64,000 nucleotides of DNA, taken from assembly GCF_007989625.1 (NCBI RefSeq), contig NZ_BJUK01000003.1:94756-158755 (forward strand). Direction: 5' to 3'. Each line of letters begins with the position of its first letter. The first letter of the stretch is position 1. Origin of the DNA: Bisbaumannia pacifica. GTDB lineage: Bacteria; Pseudomonadota; Gammaproteobacteria; Pseudomonadales; Halomonadaceae. Below are positions 35,600 through 44,037 of the stretch, in pieces. The notes under the pieces are model-generated. The model was given only the letters and a program-made list of their open reading frames with translations, was not told the origin of the DNA and did no database searches. A program made the position numbers and the translations under genes.

Positions 35600-37608
35600 A
35601 GGTCAACACTCACCCGCAGCCCCAGCTCCCGCGGCTCGCTATAGACCCTCGCCATCCCGTTGAGGAAACCGACGGCGTCGTAGCGCTCGTCGGTGGCGTT
35701 ATCGACATAGGCCGTGATGCCATACTGGCGGTGCCGATAGCCGGCGCTAAGATCGAGCCGCCCGTAGGCATCGCGCCGATGGTCGTTGGCAGCATCCAGG
35801 TAGGTCCGACCGACACCACTCAGCCCTGCCTGGGCGTACCAGCCACTCGGCGCGTCATAGCGCAGCCCCAGGTAACCGTCCAGGTCGGGGGCGAAGGGGT
35901 TGTGGTTGCCACGGTGATCGCCCGCCAGATCCTGAAACTCCCTGAAACGCGTGCGGTTGACACCGAGTGCGGCCTGTAGCGACCAATGTGTCCCGAGCAG
36001 GTAGTCGGCCTCGAGCTCCAGCCCGGTGGAATAGGCCTCGGCGGCATTGGTGATATGGACCACACCGGGCTGCGTGATCTGCTGCACCTGCATGTCATTG
36101 ATGTCCATCCAGTACGCGGCAGCGGCATATCTCAGGCGCCGATCGAGGGCCCACCCCTTGAGACCCACTTCATAGGACGCCACCCGTTGCGGATCATAGG
36201 CCGGGAAACCATCGGCGCGAGCGAAGGCATTGAAACCGCCGGCACGAAAACCCTCGGCATAGCTGGCATAGAGGCGGGTATCCGACGACCACTCATGCTG
36301 CAAGGCCACCTTGGGGGTGAAGCGCCGCCAGTCGCGCTCCTGGCGACCACCGTCCTCCGCTGTTAGCGAGATCCGATTGCGCTCGATCCGCCCCCCCAGG
36401 GTCAAGGACCAATCGGGAGCCAGCGCCTGGGTCCACTGGCCGAATAGCGCCCTTGAGTCCCCCCCCAGGTCCACATCGGTGTGCTGCATCCCGAAAGGCG
36501 TCTGCTGCCGGAAGCCCAGCTCATGGTCATCGCGATCCGCGTAGAGCCCGAGCAGCCACTGGTGGCGACTCCCCACACTCTCCAGGCGGAACTCCTGGGA
36601 TAGCGTACTCAGGTGATGATCACGCTCCACGTGAAGCCTATCGAGTGGTTGAAAATCGGCATCCTGGCGAACGTGGTCATGGAAGTCATGACGGGCGCTG
36701 AGCGAGCGAAAATGCAAGTTCTCCGTCAGCTCGTGCTCGATATCCAGGGCTAACACTCGGCCGCTCGAGCGATTCCAACTCGCCGTTCCGGAGTGCACCT
36801 CGCGCCAGGGGGCATCGACGCGGCCCCATTGGGCTCCCCCGTCCCGGTACGCCTGGCGAGCATAACGAAGCGTCACGTCACTGCTCGGGGAAGGCGTCCA
36901 TCGCAAGGCGGCCCGCCCGGCATAGCGCTCTCGATTATCCTCCGTGCGCCCCCGATGAGGGTTGTCGATAAAACCGTCCTGCTCGCGCCATTCCCCAGCA
37001 AAGCTGGCCGACAGGCTATCGGTGACCAGCTTCCCGCCCAGGTCGAATCGCAGAGAGCGCTTGTCACGGCTTCCCAGGGCGGCATCGAACCGGGCGTAGG
37101 ACTCACCGCCGGGTTGACGCGTGTGGATGTTGAGCACGCCGGCGTCGGCGTTGCGCCCGTAGAGGGTCGACTGCGGGCCCCGCAACACCTCGACACGCTC
37201 GACACCCAGCAGGTTATGTTCGAATCCCTGCCCCATCAGCGTCGGCACGCCATCCACCAGCATCAACATGGATGAGGAGAAGGCCGTGACATGGGAGGTC
37301 AGGCCACGCACCACCGGAAGGTTGGTGCCGGACTGACCGATCGGCTGAAAACCAAAGCTGGGGGTTCTGCGCGCGGCACCCGCCAGATCCTCCACCATGG
37401 CGTCGCGGAGATCGTCGCCATGGAAGAGCGACAGGCTTGCCGGCACTTCTTCCAGCCATTGCTCAATCTTATTGGCCGTCACCGTCATGGACGCCAATTC
37501 CTGCGGCCTCTGCTCCTCTGCCCCCGGCGCTGCTTGCGCTCCACCTACCCACATCAGCAGAAGCAGCCCTCCCAGCCTGCTATGCCTGCTCCACGTTCCG
37601 TCGCTCAT
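35596..37608 (-). CDS. TonB-dependent outer-membrane receptor
   Basis: A 670-residue protein with a signal peptide (GGLLLLMWVGGAQA). A plug domain follows, with VEVLRGPQSTLYGRNADAG, then a 22-strand-type beta barrel ending with the typical final residues LGLRVSVDL. A TonB-box-like segment may be in ASMTVTA near residue 40. Siderophore receptors have this shape, and the divergent PchR-like regulator supports import of a metal chelate. It is the first gene of the long minus-strand operon, so expression of the biosynthetic genes may be tied to its promoter. Confidence 0.88.
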   Translation of the reverse strand: MSDGTWSRHSRLGGLLLLMWVGGAQAAPGAEEQRPQELASMTVTANKIEQWLEEVPASLSLFHGDDLRDAMVEDLAGAARRTPSFGFQPIGQSGTNLPVVRGLTSHVTAFSSSMLMLVDGVPTLMGQGFEHNLLGVERVEVLRGPQSTLYGRNADAGVLNIHTRQPGGESYARFDAALGSRDKRSLRFDLGGKLVTDSLSASFAGEWREQDGFIDNPHRGRTEDNRERYAGRAALRWTPSPSSDVTLRYARQAYRDGGAQWGRVDAPWREVHSGTASWNRSSGRVLALDIEHELTENLHFRSLSARHDFHDHVRQDADFQPLDRLHVERDHHLSTLSQEFRLESVGSRHQWLLGLYADRDDHELGFRQQTPFGMQHTDVDLGGDSRALFGQWTQALAPDWSLTLGGRIERNRISLTAEDGGRQERDWRRFTPKVALQHEWSSDTRLYASYAEGFRAGGFNAFARADGFPAYDPQRVASYEVGLKGWALDRRLRYAAAAYWMDINDMQVQQITQPGVVHITNAAEAYSTGLELEADYLLGTHWSLQAALGVNRTRFREFQDLAGDHRGNHNPFAPDLDGYLGLRYDAPSGWYAQAGLSGVGRTYLDAANDHRRDAYGRLDLSAGYRHRQYGITAYVDNATDERYDAVGFLNGMARVYSEPRELGLRVSVDL

Positions 37609-37752
37609 CTCATCCCCTCGAGTCAGTACGCGACCTCTCGGTCCACCTCAATTGACATGAACGACATTCTATCGGTAAATATCAATCAATCTCATATGAG
37701 ATATATATTCATTCCGTAGAAAGCCTTATGAGATCCGGTGGAGGTGTGTGAT
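37609..37752. promoter_or_regulatory. Divergent promoter region of the receptor operon and AraC gene
   Basis: This 144-base region is sharply AT-rich. It contains a perfect palindrome TCTCATATGAGA (37690-37701) overlapping an imperfect 17-base palindrome ATGAGATATATATTCAT (37696-37712) that could be a degenerate Fur or AraC-type site. A plus-strand promoter candidate has -35 TTGACA at 37652 and -10 TAAATA at 37676 with an 18-base spacer. A purine-rich GGTGGAGG precedes the AraC start. Confidence 0.5.
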
Positions 37753-38718
37753 ATGGGGGCTTACCCAGGGAGGGTTCGGTCACCACGGCGCTTGACGATG
37801 GGCCAGGTCAACCTGGCCAGGCGGGAGAGGGGGAAGGAGCGTCGGCAACTGCCCAAGGAAGTGGGTGAATGCTATTCCGAGCGCATTGCGCTGGAGAGTG
37901 ATCTTATCCTGATCCGTCTGCGTTACCGCCCCTGCTGCGATCTATGCGAGGAGACCGTCGATCCTCACGGCCGCGCCATGCTGGCCATTACCCTCGGCCT
38001 CGAGGGACAATCCGGCTACCAGGGGGGCGATGGCGCAGAGCTCGCTTTCCGCGCCGGCTTCACCACCATCACGGCCTTCCGGAGCAACCATGGCGAACGC
38101 CACTATCGGGCTGGCGAGACGGTGTCGCAACTCCGCCTACTGGTCGGCGAAGAAACGCTGAAAAAATATCTGGGGAGTGAGAGGACCAAGGCCCTGCTGG
38201 GAAATGGTGGCGTACGACAGCTGGCATTTCGCAAGAACACTACCCTCAGCCAAGGTCATGCCACGGCATTGAATGGTCACCTCGGGCAGCCCGGTCCTGG
38301 CCTGCTCGATATGCATATCCATGCCCTGTCGCTGCTCGCCGAACAGCTACGCTTGATCAGCCCTGCCACACCTGCCCCCTCGCGACTCGGCTGTTGGGAC
38401 ATCGAGAAACTCGAGCGCGTGAGGGACCTGATGGCTGAGCGAATGGATCACCCGCTGACGATCCCTTACCTCTGCGCCGAGGTGGGACTCAACGAATTCA
38501 AGCTCAAGGAGGGGTTCCGCCGATATTTCAATACGACGCCTCACCGTATGCTGCTCGAGATGCGCATGCGCAAGGCCCATGCGCTGCTGGAGAGCGGCTG
38601 TCAGGTAGCGCAGGTCGCCTATCGCGTCGGATACCGTCACCCGAGTAATTTCAGCACCGCCTTTTCCAGGTTCTTTGGCCGAGCGCCCAAAGCCGTCTTC
38701 GGCAAGCGGCGCGGATAA
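37753..38718 (+). CDS. AraC-family regulator, PchR-like
   Basis: A 321-residue regulator. The C-terminal ~100 residues hold two helix-turn-helix units, TIPYLCAEVGLNEFKLKEGF and VAQVAYRVGYRHPSNFSTAF, as in PchR/YbtA, which sense ferric siderophores inside the cell. The N-terminal ~200 residues are the ligand-binding part with no named fold. ATG at 37753 follows GGTGGAGGTG; an upstream GTG is less likely. Divergent orientation from the receptor implies that it activates the operon when the ligand-metal complex is present, and represses itself; this is inference from the family. Confidence 0.85.
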   Translation: MGAYPGRVRSPRRLTMGQVNLARRERGKERRQLPKEVGECYSERIALESDLILIRLRYRPCCDLCEETVDPHGRAMLAITLGLEGQSGYQGGDGAELAFRAGFTTITAFRSNHGERHYRAGETVSQLRLLVGEETLKKYLGSERTKALLGNGGVRQLAFRKNTTLSQGHATALNGHLGQPGPGLLDMHIHALSLLAEQLRLISPATPAPSRLGCWDIEKLERVRDLMAERMDHPLTIPYLCAEVGLNEFKLKEGFRRYFNTTPHRMLLEMRMRKAHALLESGCQVAQVAYRVGYRHPSNFSTAFSRFFGRAPKAVFGKRRG

Positions 38719-38760
38719 AGCGATCCAAGCAGCCCTAACCCAGGACAGAGGTACCGAGGC

Positions 38761-38841
38761 TTAGCGAATCACCCCCTCGCGGTGCAGCCAAGCAATAGCC
38801 TCCGGCGTGAGCCCCAACTCGGCGAGAAGTGCCTCGCCATG
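38761..38841 (-). repeat. Duplicated, diverged 3' end of the CoA-transferase gene
   Basis: The minus strand encodes a 25-residue fragment ending ...AWLHREGVIR-stop that matches the C-terminus of the gene at 38909-40108 (ARLRREGVIR-stop). Of 11 codon differences I count 8 as synonymous. A third, very short tail (codons for VIR plus stop) lies at 38884-38895. See the findings on this recurrent pattern. Confidence 0.9.
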
Positions 38842-38908
38842 GATGATCGCCGAGACCGGGAAGCAGCGGCGCTACTCGCCGCGTTAACGAATCACCCTAT
38901 CGTCCGAC

Positions 38909-40108
38909 TTAACGGATGACCCCCTCGCGGCGCAGCCGGGCGATAGCCTCCGGCGTGAGCCCCAACTCGGCAAGCAGCGCCTCGCTGTGCTCGCCGAGGG
39001 CCGGCGGCGGCGCCTCGGCGGTGGCCGAGTGCCCGTCGAAGAACAGCGGACAGGCCACCTGCGGAATCTCGCCGCCGCCACGCTCGAGGCGGCGCAGCAT
39101 CCGCCGATGCCGCACCTGGGGATCGGCGAAGGCCTGGCTCAGGGTATTGATGGGCCCGGCGGGGATGCCATGGGCCTCGAAGTCGGCCAGCCAGGCGTCC
39201 CGGGGACGCGCCTCGAGGACCTGGGCGATGGCCGGCACCAGGGACTCGCGATGGGTGACCCGGGCCGCATTGGTGGCGAAGCGTTCGTCCTGCGCCCACT
39301 CATGTCGCCCCAGCAGACGCGCCAGCCGCGCGAACTGGGCGTCGTTGCCCACGGTCAGTGCCAGGTGCCCATCGGCACAGGCGAAGGCCTGATAAGGGAC
39401 GATATTGGGGTGGGCATTGCCGTGACGCTGGGGGTCCTGGCCGCTGACCAGGGCATTGAGGGCCTGGTTAGCCAGGGTCGCCACCTGCACGTCGAGCAAG
39501 GCCACGTCGATATGCCGCCCCACGCCGGTGCGGCCGCGTTCGTCTAGGGCCGCCAGCACCCCCACCGCCGCATAGAGGCCGCTCATCACGTCGGTGATGG
39601 CCACGCCGGTCTTCATCGGCATGCCGTCGGGCTCGCCGGAGAGGCTCATCAGCCCGCCCATGGCCTGGATCATGAAGTCGTAGCCGGCGCGGCTGGCATA
39701 GGGGCCGTCCTGGCCGAAGCCGGTGATGGAGCAACCGATCAGGCCGGGGTTAAGCGCCTTGAGGCTGGCGTAGTCGAGGCCATACCTGGCCAGGCCGCCG
39801 ACCTTGAAGTTCTCGAGCAGGATATCGGCGCGCCCGGCCAGCTCGCGCACCAGGGCCTGGCCCTCGGGGCGAGTCAGGTCGAGGGCCAGTGACTGCTTGC
39901 CGCGATTGGCGCAGAGGTAGTAGGCGGCCTCCCGGGGACCCGCCCCCTCCAGCCAGGGCGGCCCCCAGCCGCGGGTATCGTCGCCATGCTCGGGATGTTC
40001 GATCTTGATCACCCGGGCACCGAGATCCGCCAGCAGCTGACCGGCCCAGGGGCCGGCCAGCACCCGCGACAGATCCAGCACCAGGCGTCCTTCCAGGGGA
40101 GCGGCCAT
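38909..40108 (-). CDS. gcdG: CaiB/BaiF CoA transferase (probable succinate/glutarate type)
   Basis: A 399-residue class III CoA transferase. The N-terminal strand has LDLSRVLAGPWAGQLLADLG and the catalytic-type Asp is in GYDFMIQAMGGLM. It follows the glutaryl-CoA dehydrogenase gene by 24 bases in one operon, the pairing known from Pseudomonas for glutarate breakdown, where the transferase makes glutaryl-CoA. Other acid acceptors are possible. Its 3' end is repeated downstream. Confidence 0.85.
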   Translation of the reverse strand: MAAPLEGRLVLDLSRVLAGPWAGQLLADLGARVIKIEHPEHGDDTRGWGPPWLEGAGPREAAYYLCANRGKQSLALDLTRPEGQALVRELAGRADILLENFKVGGLARYGLDYASLKALNPGLIGCSITGFGQDGPYASRAGYDFMIQAMGGLMSLSGEPDGMPMKTGVAITDVMSGLYAAVGVLAALDERGRTGVGRHIDVALLDVQVATLANQALNALVSGQDPQRHGNAHPNIVPYQAFACADGHLALTVGNDAQFARLARLLGRHEWAQDERFATNAARVTHRESLVPAIAQVLEARPRDAWLADFEAHGIPAGPINTLSQAFADPQVRHRRMLRRLERGGGEIPQVACPLFFDGHSATAEAPPPALGEHSEALLAELGLTPEAIARLRREGVIR

Positions 40109-40132
40109 GGGCGTTCTCCTTGCCGGGGGGAA

Positions 40133-41311
40133 TCAGCAGAAGGCCTGCAGGCCGGTCTGGGCACGCCCCAGGATCAGCGCATGGACATCGTGGGTACCCT
40201 CGTAGGTATTGACCGCCTCCAGATTCAGCATATGGCGGATGACGTGGTACTCGTCGCTGATGCCGTTGCCGCCATGCATGTCCCGGGCGGTCCGTGCGAT
40301 CTCCAGGGCCTTGCCGCAGTTGTTGCGCTTGATCAGCGAGATCGCCTCCGGCACCAATTGCCCGGCGTCGATCATCCGTCCCACCCGCAGCGCCGCCTGC
40401 AGGCCCAGGGCGATCTCGGTCTGCATATCGGCGAGTTTCTTCTGGATCAGCTGGTTGGCGGCCAAGGGGCGTCCGAACTGCCGGCGCTCCAGGGTATAGT
40501 CCCGGGCCGCATGCCAGCACGCCTCGGCGGCCCCCATGGCGCCCCAAGCGATGCCGAAGCGGGCCCGATTGAGGCAGGAGAAGGGCCCCTTGAGGCCGGT
40601 GACGCCGGGCAGGCGCCGGTCATCGGAGACCACTACGTCCTGCAGGGCGATCTGGCCGGTGATCGAGGCGCGCAAGCTGAACTTGCCCTCGATCTTGGGC
40701 GCCGAGAGCCCCGGCATGCCCTTGTCGAGGAGAAAGCCGCGGATCACCCCCTCGTCGTCCTTGGCCCAGACCACGAAGACGTCGGCGATGGGTGCATTGG
40801 TGATCCAGGTCTTGGTGCCGCTCAGCACCCAGTCGTCGCCCTGGCGCCTGGCGCGGGTGGTCATGCCGCCGGGATCGGAGCCGTGGTCGGGCTCGGTGAG
40901 CCCGAAGCAGCCCACCCAGTCGCCGCTGGCCAGCCTGGGCAGGTACTTCTGACGCTGGGCCTCGCTGCCGAAGGCATGGATGGGGTACATCACCAGGCTC
41001 GACTGCACGCTCATGGCGCTGCGGTAGCCGGAGTCGACCCGTTCCACCTCCCGGGCGATCAGCCCATAGCCGACGTAGTTCATGCCGGCGCAGCCGTAGC
41101 CCTCGATGGTGGCGCCGAGCAGGCCCAGCTCGCCCATCTCGCTGATGATCTCGCGGTGGAAGATCTCGTGGCGATTGGCCTCCAGGACCCGGGGCAACAG
41201 CTTCTCCTGGCAGTAGTCGTGGGCGGTCTGCTGGACCAATCGCTCCTCGCCATCCAATTGATCGACGAGGCGGAAGGGGTCGTCCCAGGTCACGGGGGTC
41301 GGCTGGTTCAT
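40133..41311 (-). CDS. gcdH: Glutaryl-CoA dehydrogenase
   Basis: A 392-residue decarboxylating acyl-CoA dehydrogenase converting glutaryl-CoA to crotonyl-CoA in lysine and glutarate catabolism. The catalytic Glu is in [17 protein letters not shown], and the FAD-region [14 protein letters not shown] and the [11 protein letters not shown] segment match GcdH closely. The ATG at 41311 is preceded by GGAGATCACC; the ORF extends four codons further upstream. It is followed by the CoA transferase gene. A 25-base inverted repeat upstream (41337-41361) may control it. Confidence 0.92.
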   Translation of the reverse strand: MNQPTPVTWDDPFRLVDQLDGEERLVQQTAHDYCQEKLLPRVLEANRHEIFHREIISEMGELGLLGATIEGYGCAGMNYVGYGLIAREVERVDSGYRSAMSVQSSLVMYPIHAFGSEAQRQKYLPRLASGDWVGCFGLTEPDHGSDPGGMTTRARRQGDDWVLSGTKTWITNAPIADVFVVWAKDDEGVIRGFLLDKGMPGLSAPKIEGKFSLRASITGQIALQDVVVSDDRRLPGVTGLKGPFSCLNRARFGIAWGAMGAAEACWHAARDYTLERRQFGRPLAANQLIQKKLADMQTEIALGLQAALRVGRMIDAGQLVPEAISLIKRNNCGKALEIARTARDMHGGNGISDEYHVIRHMLNLEAVNTYEGTHDVHALILGRAQTGLQAFC

Positions 41312-41336
41312 GGTGATCTCCACAGAAATACAAAAT

Positions 41337-41361
41337 ATCTACATTCACAATCAATGTAGAT
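41337..41361. promoter_or_regulatory. Inverted repeat upstream of gcdH
   Basis: Perfect 9-base arms ATCTACATT and AATGTAGAT around a 7-base spacer; the T-N11-A form fits a LysR-type operator such as that of GcdR. It sits 26 bases before the gcdH start. It could also act as a weak terminator for the MATE gene, since ATTTTG follows on the minus strand, but the stem is AT-rich. Confidence 0.5.
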
Positions 41362-41401
41362 CAAACACCAGCCGCCTACCAGCCCCTCCCGATCCGGCCT
41401 C

Positions 41402-42748
41402 TCAACGCTCGCGACGACCAGCCTGCCGCCAGATGCGACACAGCCGCCACCAGGCGATCAGGCCGATGGCCAGGTTGGCGACCAGCATGCCGGTGAAGAT
41501 GCCGACGGGACCGGCCAACTGGCCGCCCAGCCAGGCCAGGGGCACGAAGAGGCCGAAAAGGCGCACCAGGGAGAGGCCCATGGCGGCCCGGGGGCGGTGC
41601 ATGGCATTCAACGAGGAGACACTGAGGATCACCACGCCCTGGGCACCCAACCCCAGGGGCACCAGCCACAGGAAGGCGCGCAGCACCTCCGCCACCGCCG
41701 GCTCCTCGGCATAGCCGCCGGTCAGCCAGGGTGCCAGCAGTTGCAGCAGGCCCCAGACCAGCAGTTGCCAGGCCAGCACGAAGACGAAGCAGCCGCGGAT
41801 CGCCTGCCAGGCCCGGGCGGGTTGATCGGCCCCCAGGTTCTGGCTGACCAGCGGCGAGAGGGTCATGGAGAGCGCCAGCACCACGATCTGGGCGATGGCA
41901 TCGACCCGGGTACCGACGCCGAAGGCGGCCACGGCATGATGGCCCTGGTCGGCGACGATGCGTGTTACCAGGGCCATGGCCAGCGGCGTGAAGAGGCTGG
42001 TAATGGCCGCCGGCACGGCGATCCGTCCCAGGGCCCGCCAGGACTCCCAGACCTGATGGACGCGCAGGCCACCCAGCGATAGGCAACGACGCAGGGGCGG
42101 ATAGGCGAGCAGCCCCGCGGTCATGGCCCCCCAGCTCAGCAGACTGGCCAGGGCCGCCCCGGCCACCCCCAGGGCGGGAAAGGGGCCGATGCCGAAGATC
42201 AGCAGATAATCGAGCAGCGCATTGAGTGCGGCCGCCAGGGCCATGGCCACCCCCTGGGCGCGGGTATTGCCCTGGGCCCGCAGCACGCTGTTGATCACCC
42301 GGGGCACGATCAGCAGGGCCGCCCCCCAGTACCAGACGCCCATATAGGCGTGGATAAGCGGCATCAGGGCGGGACCGGCGCCGAGGGCAACGAACAGTGC
42401 CTCGATGCTGGGCAGGCCCAGCAGGGTCACCAGGCCCCCGACCAGCGCGGCCAGCAGGATGGCGTCGGTACTGCGCCGGGCCACCAGTGCCCGTTCGCCG
42501 CGCCCCAGCAGGCGTCCCACCACCGCCGAGGTACCGATGCCCAGGCCGATGGCCAGGCTGACCACGGCGAAGACCACCGGGAAGGTAAAGGCCACCGCCG
42601 CCAGGGGCTCGGTGCCCAGGCGGGCGATAAACCAGGCATCCACCAGGTTGAAGGAGAGCATGGCCAGCATGCCGCCGATCACCGGCAGGGTCTGGCGAAT
42701 CAGGGTGGGGGCCAGGGGCGCCTCGAGCAGGGCATTGGCGTTCGTCAT
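41402..42748 (-). CDS. MATE-family efflux transporter
   Basis: A 448-residue inner-membrane protein with 12 hydrophobic segments in two similar halves, each starting with the MATE pattern (LPVIGGMLAMLSFNLVDAWF in the first half). Members exchange cations for drugs or metabolites. It ends 91 bases before the gcdH start on the same strand. No substrate indication is available. The N-terminus is short and positively charged regions are few, so the topology is in-facing as usual. Confidence 0.88.
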   Translation of the reverse strand: MTNANALLEAPLAPTLIRQTLPVIGGMLAMLSFNLVDAWFIARLGTEPLAAVAFTFPVVFAVVSLAIGLGIGTSAVVGRLLGRGERALVARRSTDAILLAALVGGLVTLLGLPSIEALFVALGAGPALMPLIHAYMGVWYWGAALLIVPRVINSVLRAQGNTRAQGVAMALAAALNALLDYLLIFGIGPFPALGVAGAALASLLSWGAMTAGLLAYPPLRRCLSLGGLRVHQVWESWRALGRIAVPAAITSLFTPLAMALVTRIVADQGHHAVAAFGVGTRVDAIAQIVVLALSMTLSPLVSQNLGADQPARAWQAIRGCFVFVLAWQLLVWGLLQLLAPWLTGGYAEEPAVAEVLRAFLWLVPLGLGAQGVVILSVSSLNAMHRPRAAMGLSLVRLFGLFVPLAWLGGQLAGPVGIFTGMLVANLAIGLIAWWRLCRIWRQAGRRER

Positions 42749-42863
42749 GGGGCCTCGTGTCCGGGAGCTGGGGGCGCGAATTGTGCCCCCTTAGGCCCCC
42801 GAGAGGCAAAATGGGGAACCGGGCCGGGGCCGGTCCCCCGCCTGACGAGGAAGGACTCTCGAC

Positions 42864-43973
42864 CTAGAGATCCCGTAGCGGATGGTTCTCGTCGGGCCAC
42901 AGGGGTGCCAGCAGGGCCTCGACCTGCGCCTCGGGCACCTGGTCGAAGCCGGCATGGGACCAGCGCGGGTTCTTGTCCTTGTCGATCAGCAGGGCCCGCA
43001 CCCCCTCCCCCAGGTCGCCCTCCACGCAGCAGCGCACCGATAGCGACAGCTCCTCGCGAAATGCCTGGGCCAGGCTGCCGTGGCGATGACGCTGGATCAT
43101 CGCCCAGGCCAGATGGGCGCTGAGCGGACAACCCTCGGCCAGGCGCCGACGGTTGGCGACCAGCCAGGGATCGTCGCGCTGGTCCGCGAGAATTCGCCCC
43201 ACCGCCTCGTTCAAGCCGCCCCGGGCGGTCAGCGATTGCAGATGATCGAAGTGGGGCCATAGCTGGGCCGCCGGGGCGCGCTCGCGGGCCTCGAAACGAT
43301 CCAGCACCCCGTCCACCACGACCGCCGCTGCATCGGTGGTGAAGTCTGCCTCGCCCAAGGCCGCCAGCAGCGCCTCGCGGGTTTCCCGGGGCACCAGGCG
43401 ATCCGCCAGCCCCAGATCCAGGGCATCCCGGGCATTGAGCTGGGCCCCGGTCAACCCCAGGTAGGCCCCGATGCCCGGCGCCATGCGTCCCAGGAACCAG
43501 CTGGCGCCGATATCCGGGTAGAGACCGATGGTGATCTCCGGCATGGCGATGCGGGTGGTCTCGGTGGCCAGGCGGTGGGAGGCGCCGGCCATCAGTCCCA
43601 GGCCGCCGCCCATCACGATGCCGTCGCCCCACACCACTACCGGCTTGGGGTAGGTATGAATGCGGTGATCCAGGCGATACTCGGCGGCGAAGTAGTCGCC
43701 GGTGAAGGCGCTGGCGGCCTCCGCGCCCTCGCCGATGGCGCGATAGAGGGCAACGATATCGCCACCGGCACAGAACGCCTTGTCTCCGGCCCCCTCCAGC
43801 CAGACCGCCGCGATGGCGTCGTCCTCGGCCCAGGCCGAGAGGCGCTGGTCCAGGGCCTCGATCATCGCCCGGGAGAGGGCATTGAGGGCCCGCGGCGCAT
43901 TCAGCCGCGCCAGGCCCAATCGACGCCCGCCGCGCAGCGGGACCTCCTCGAAAATCACCACCTCGTCGCTCAT
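42864..43973 (-). CDS. 3-hydroxyisobutyryl-CoA hydrolase / enoyl-CoA hydratase family
   Basis: A 369-residue crotonase-fold enzyme. GGDIVALY and MPEITIGLYPDIGASWFLGR are characteristic of HIBCH, which releases 3-hydroxyisobutyrate in valine breakdown, and the length is that of HIBCH rather than of a 260-residue hydratase. It follows the isobutyryl-CoA dehydrogenase-type gene by 64 bases on the same strand, so valine catabolism is a consistent reading. The ATG at 43973 has GGAAG upstream. Confidence 0.88.
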   Translation of the reverse strand: MSDEVVIFEEVPLRGGRRLGLARLNAPRALNALSRAMIEALDQRLSAWAEDDAIAAVWLEGAGDKAFCAGGDIVALYRAIGEGAEAASAFTGDYFAAEYRLDHRIHTYPKPVVVWGDGIVMGGGLGLMAGASHRLATETTRIAMPEITIGLYPDIGASWFLGRMAPGIGAYLGLTGAQLNARDALDLGLADRLVPRETREALLAALGEADFTTDAAAVVVDGVLDRFEARERAPAAQLWPHFDHLQSLTARGGLNEAVGRILADQRDDPWLVANRRRLAEGCPLSAHLAWAMIQRHRHGSLAQAFREELSLSVRCCVEGDLGEGVRALLIDKDKNPRWSHAGFDQVPEAQVEALLAPLWPDENHPLRDL

Positions 43974-44037
43974 CTTCCCTCCTCGCTGGATTTATTCGCC
44001 ATCACGGTACCATCGTATCGAAATTCCCGGTGACGAT

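Noticed and set aside
33234..35609. A 791-codon frame joining the MFS gene with the upstream methyltransferase region
   Set aside because: Upstream of the MFS start at 34562 it reads the methyltransferase out of frame, with low-complexity Arg/Pro/Gly composition.
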